From Balaenoptera acutorostrata (Eukaryota; Chordata; Mammalia; Artiodactyla; Balaenopteridae), in contig NC_080067.1 of the NCBI RefSeq assembly GCF_949987535.1, positions 51,768,910 to 51,832,909 of the forward strand: DNA of 64,000 nt, given 5' to 3'. The position numbers were made by a program, and so were the translations under genes. This document shows, piece by piece, positions 61,048 to 64,000 of this stretch (its first letter is position 1; each line of letters begins with the position of its first letter). Under the pieces are notes generated by a model that saw only the letters and a program-made list of their open reading frames with translations, ran no database searches and had not been told where the DNA came from.

Positions 61048-61953
61048 TTAGAGAAGTTCCTTTAGCATTTGTTGTAGAGCTGGTTTGGTGGTGCTGAATT
61101 CTCTTAGCTTTTGCTTGTCTGTAAAGCTTTTGATTTCTCCATCGAATCTGAATGAGATCCTTGCCAGGTAGAGTAATCTTGGTTTTACGTTCTCCCCTTT
61201 CATCACTGTAATTATGTCGTGCCAATCCCTTCCGGCTTGTAGAGTTTCTGCTGAGAAATCAGCTGTTAACCTTATGGGAGTTCCCTTCTATGTTATTTGT
61301 CATTTTTCCCTTGCTGCTTTCAATAATTTTTCTTTGTCTTTAATTTTTGCCAGTTTGATTACTATGTGTCTCAGCGTGTTTCTCCTTGGGTTTATCCTGT
61401 ACGGGACTCGCTGTGCTTCCTGCACTTGGGTGGCTATATCCTTTCCCATGTTAGGGAAGTTTTCAACTATAATCTCTTCAAATATTTTCTCGGGTCCTTT
61501 CTCTCTCTCTTCTCCTTCTGGGAGCCCTATAATGCGAATGTTGTTGCGTTTAATGGTTTCCCAGAGGTCTCTTAGGCTGTCTTCATTTCTTTTCATTCTT
61601 TTTTCTTTATTCTGTTCCACAGCAGTGAATTCCACCATTCTGTCTTCCAGGTCACTTATCCGTTCTTCTGCCTCAGTTATTCGGCTATTGAGTCCTTTTA
61701 ATGTAGTTTTCACTTCAGTTATTGTATTGTTCATCTCTGTTTGTTTGTTCTTTAATTCTTCTAGGTCTTTGTTAAACATTTCTTGGATCTTCTTGATCTT
61801 TGCCTCCATTGTTTTTCCGAGGTCCTGGATCATCTTCACTATCATTATTCTGAATTCTTTTTCTGGAAGGTTGCCTAGCTCCACTTCATTTAGTTGTTTT
61901 TCTGGGGTTTTATCTTGTTCCTTCATCTGGTACATAGCCCTCTGCCTTTTCAT
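61048..61953 (-). pseudogene. LINE-1 ORF1, broken (copy D)
   Basis: Corresponds to the intact ORF1 at 29,985-30,890. The first 217 codons (coiled coil and RRM, with NNIRIIGLPEGEE and NPRRNTLRHIVIKLAKI) are open. A stop follows at 61,300, after KAAREK. The C-terminal domain continues only with breaks toward 61,048. The missing region includes most of the C-terminal RNA-binding domain. Confidence 0.9.
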
Positions 61954-62378
61954 CTCGTCTATCTTTCTTTGAATGTGTTTTCTGTTCCACAGGCTTCTGC
62001 AGCCTATTTTTGAACATCTCTGAGGATGATGTATTTTCCTGGCTCCTTGGGTGACACTGTCACCAGCTGTGGCTCGTTAGAAAAACCAGTTGTGCTGCTT
62101 TTCTGAGGTCAGGCTCTGTGCAGGTGAAAGGTCCTATGGGGGTCCTGCTTTCTGCTTCCCAGTCTGTCCTCCTCTTTGCTAATCAAAATTCTCTCCTTCT
62201 CTCAAGTCCAGCTCAAGTGCAGAAAGTTCTTCTGACGTTCTGGAGGAGGGGTGAGGCTGCTAGTGTTGGAGGGTCTCCTGCAGAGTTGCAGGGTGTCTCT
62301 GTCTCACTGTGAGAACAAGGACACTGGCAGCAGAATTCCTGTGAAGCACTCCTTGGTGTGAGCCATGCCAGAGTCTAC
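61954..62378 (-). promoter_or_regulatory. L1 5' UTR, partial (copy D)
   Basis: About 425 bp upstream of ORF1, less AT-rich than the surroundings. In mammalian L1 the 5' UTR holds the internal Pol II promoter. Only the ORF1-proximal part seems present, and no promoter element can be identified by eye. Copy C keeps only about 125 bp of the equivalent region. Confidence 0.6.
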
Positions 62379-62959
62379 TTTGGCACTTTCTTAAAAAATT
62401 AAACATATGACTACTTAATGACCCAGCCATTTCTCTCCTAGGGTATTTCTTTACCTAAGAGAAATGAAATCATATATTCATAAAAAGACTTATACACAAA
62501 TGTTCATAGACACTTTATTAGTAGCATACCCAAAACTAGAAACAACCCAAGTATCCATTAATAGGTGAATGAAGAAACATATCATGGTGTATGTATACAA
62601 TGGAATACTACTCAGTAACAAACAGTGATGAAATATCAATTCATACTACAATGTAGGTGAATCTCAAATAACTATGCTAAATTTTTAAAAGGCAAAAAAG
62701 AGTGCATATCCTATTATTCCATTTATATGATATTCTAGAAAGTGCAAACTACATTTTAATGACAGAGAGCAGACTAGCAGTTGCCTAGTTGGCAGAGGGG
62801 GAGGAGGAAGGGATTACAGAGGAGCAAAGGAGCATGAGGTAACTTTTGGTGATGATCACCTTGTTTACTATCCTTACTGTGGTGATGGCTTTATGGGCTA
62901 TACATAAGTCAAAACATATTAAATTCCATAACTGAAACATGTACAGTTTGGTGTATATC

Positions 62960-63777
62960 AGTTCTATCTCAATTTTAAAGTCTTTGTACCTTACTAAGTT
63001 ATGTCTCTGAAATATTTGCAAATATATTCTCGAGGATTAATTGTTTACCAGGACCATATCTTTTGAGACTATATATTCAGTGGCAGAAGATAACATTGTT
63101 ATTTATAACACTCCTTTTCAATCAATAAATAGTAGCCTCCCTCTCCAATCAGAGCTACTGCTCAATCAGAGTATGTTCTTTTCAAATATATGTAACTTAA
63201 ATATTTGGATTAAGAATGTTATTATTGGGCTCCTCAGTCCCTTTTCTCAACATTTATACAAATTATCTACTCTTACCTCTCAATGGGAATATATTATTCA
63301 TTATGAGAGACAGCCTGGGTGACAGAGTGAATGTCACATCAGGCAGCCAGAATTCCCCATTTCCTCAGCTTCAGTTATTAAGTGACCATGGGCAGTCCCT
63401 TAACCTCCCTGAGCCTTGGTCACCTACTAGAAATATCAGGACATTAATTCCTCTCAGAACTACTGCTACAACAGATGATTTGTTAGGGGCACTTATAGTT
63501 CAAACAGCCATGACACTACATATACCACCAAAATTTTAAGTCAGACTTTTTAATAAGTCAAGGTCATACAATGATTTTTTAGAATAACATAATAAACATC
63601 AAAATTATGTAAGAATCCATAGAAAATTCTTTCTACTTAGGAAATATCCTAATGACAACTTCTCCTAATGTTTATTTTATGCACCTTTCAATGAGGTCAT
63701 ACAGGGAATACAGGCATTTTAAAAATATTGATTTAAAAGTTCTCCTTGGTAATATTTCTAAAAATCACCATTCTAAC

Positions 63778-63780
<3 letters not shown>
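62960..63780. other. unassigned with a MIR trace
   Basis: A MIR-like plus fragment (gaccatgggcagtcccttaacctccctgagcctt) lies at about 63,384-63,450. I recognise no gene in the rest, including the 90-100-codon frames at 63,041-63,539. Confidence 0.45.

Positions 63781-63783
<3 letters not shown>

Positions 63784-63814
<31 letters not shown>
63784..63814. repeat. (CA)n microsatellite
   Basis: An uninterrupted run of about 15 CA units, probably polymorphic in length. Confidence 0.98.
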
Positions 63815-63815
<1 letters not shown>

Positions 63816-64000
63816 TTAGCACTTTCAGTTTATATTCATAGAGTTTTGTAGCACTTTAGGGCAGTAAAGGACTTGAGAGATCATGATGTTTTAACCTTCT
63901 CATTTTAAAGTAGAAGAAAAAAAACAATAAAAACTGAATCCCAGAGGTGTTAAATGACACATCAAAAGCAATCTGCTATATAGGCAGAATTTGGTGTGAT
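63815..64000. other. unassigned end of window, MIR-like
   Basis: The end of the window has a weak reverse MIR-like pattern ('cattttaaagtagaagaaa', 'gaatcccagaggtgttaaatgacac'). It is cut by the window edge. Confidence 0.4.

Larger units (their letters stand above)
56975..62391 (-). mobile_element. nearly full-length L1, inactive (copy D)
   Basis: Body at 56,988-62,378. It holds about 425 bp of 5' UTR (61,954-62,378), ORF1, ORF2 and a short 3' UTR (56,988-57,172) of the same kind as the array copies. The 13-bp duplication tttggcaatttct / tttggcactttct is at 56,975-56,987 and 62,379-62,391 (one mismatch). The insertion point atttct/taaaa resembles the L1 endonuclease consensus. It is clearly older than the array, because several stops and frameshifts have accumulated. 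Confidence 0.95.
55390..62960 (+). repeat. old L1 (ORF2 to 3' UTR), split by a younger L1
   Basis: The left part (55,390-56,987) holds decayed reverse transcriptase text, for example SLFIDNMVMYVE at about 55,710-55,755, where an active L1 has FADDMI, and HNKN-like C-terminal pieces. The right part (62,392-62,960) holds the ORF2 end and 3' UTR ('gacccagccatttctctcctaggg', 'aatggaatactactcagtaac', 'gcagttgcctagttgg'). The halves join at aatttcttaaaaaattaaac once the younger L1 is set aside. Non-functional. Confidence 0.82.

Noticed and set aside
1..64000. CRISPR arrays, prokaryotic operons, insertion sequences or phage modules
   Set aside because: There are no regularly spaced short repeats and no bacterial-type genes. 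The SINE/L1/MIR/LTR content fixes the sequence as mammalian.

Overview
The window is mammalian nuclear DNA from a whale or dolphin (Cetacea). The main evidence is the tRNA-derived SINE family at 2331, 10406, 14576, 49904 and 51835. These copies carry the cetartiodactyl/cetacean CHR-type head, Pol III A and B boxes and A-rich tails. Supporting evidence is a cetartiodactyl-type mariner (16294-17806) and very young L1 elements of the cetacean/artiodactyl type. The sequence is AT-rich and made of layered transposons. I see no host protein-coding exon, rRNA, functional tRNA gene, CRISPR array or operon. Every long open reading frame belongs to L1.

Layout. 1-5,340: AT-rich DNA with a long L2 (about 1,880-4,095) split by a SINE. 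5,460-13,170: old L1/L2/MIR remnants, one SINE and a long (AT)n tract. 13,185-15,205: an MLT1-like LTR, a second LTR, a SINE and an old L1 3' end. 16,294-17,806: a full-length, decayed mariner with an L1 3' fragment nested inside it. 19,006-31,029: the centrepiece, a 12-kb L1 tandem array on the minus strand. 31,030-41,840: MIR/L2 scraps and unassigned DNA. 41,879-42,871: an L1 with a 5' inversion (twin priming) inserted in a MIR. 42,900-48,600: mostly unassigned DNA with MIRs. 48,600-55,350: LTRs, an old L1 with a nested SINE, a young SINE and old L1 ORF2. 55,390-62,960: an old plus-strand L1 split by a nearly full-length, mutated minus-strand L1 (56,988-62,378). 62,960-64,000: MIR traces and a (CA)n microsatellite.

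The array. Three L1 copies lie head to tail within one pair of 14-bp target-site duplications. In L1 sense order they are copy C (25,899-31,015), with intact ORF1 (301 aa) and intact ORF2 (1,272 aa); then copy B (22,544-25,869) and copy A (19,190-22,515). A and B are cut at exactly the same base in ORF2 and are separated by poly(A). The array ends in a roughly 157-bp non-L1 segment and a second poly(A), as expected of a 3' transduction. Diagnostic substitutions show that B is a mosaic: its 5' half equals A and its 3' half equals C. I infer three steps: an L1 with a 3' transduction inserted; a second L1 inserted into it at an endonuclease-like site with its 5' end resolved by homology; then an unequal exchange gave the third copy. 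An assembly-graph artefact is the main alternative.
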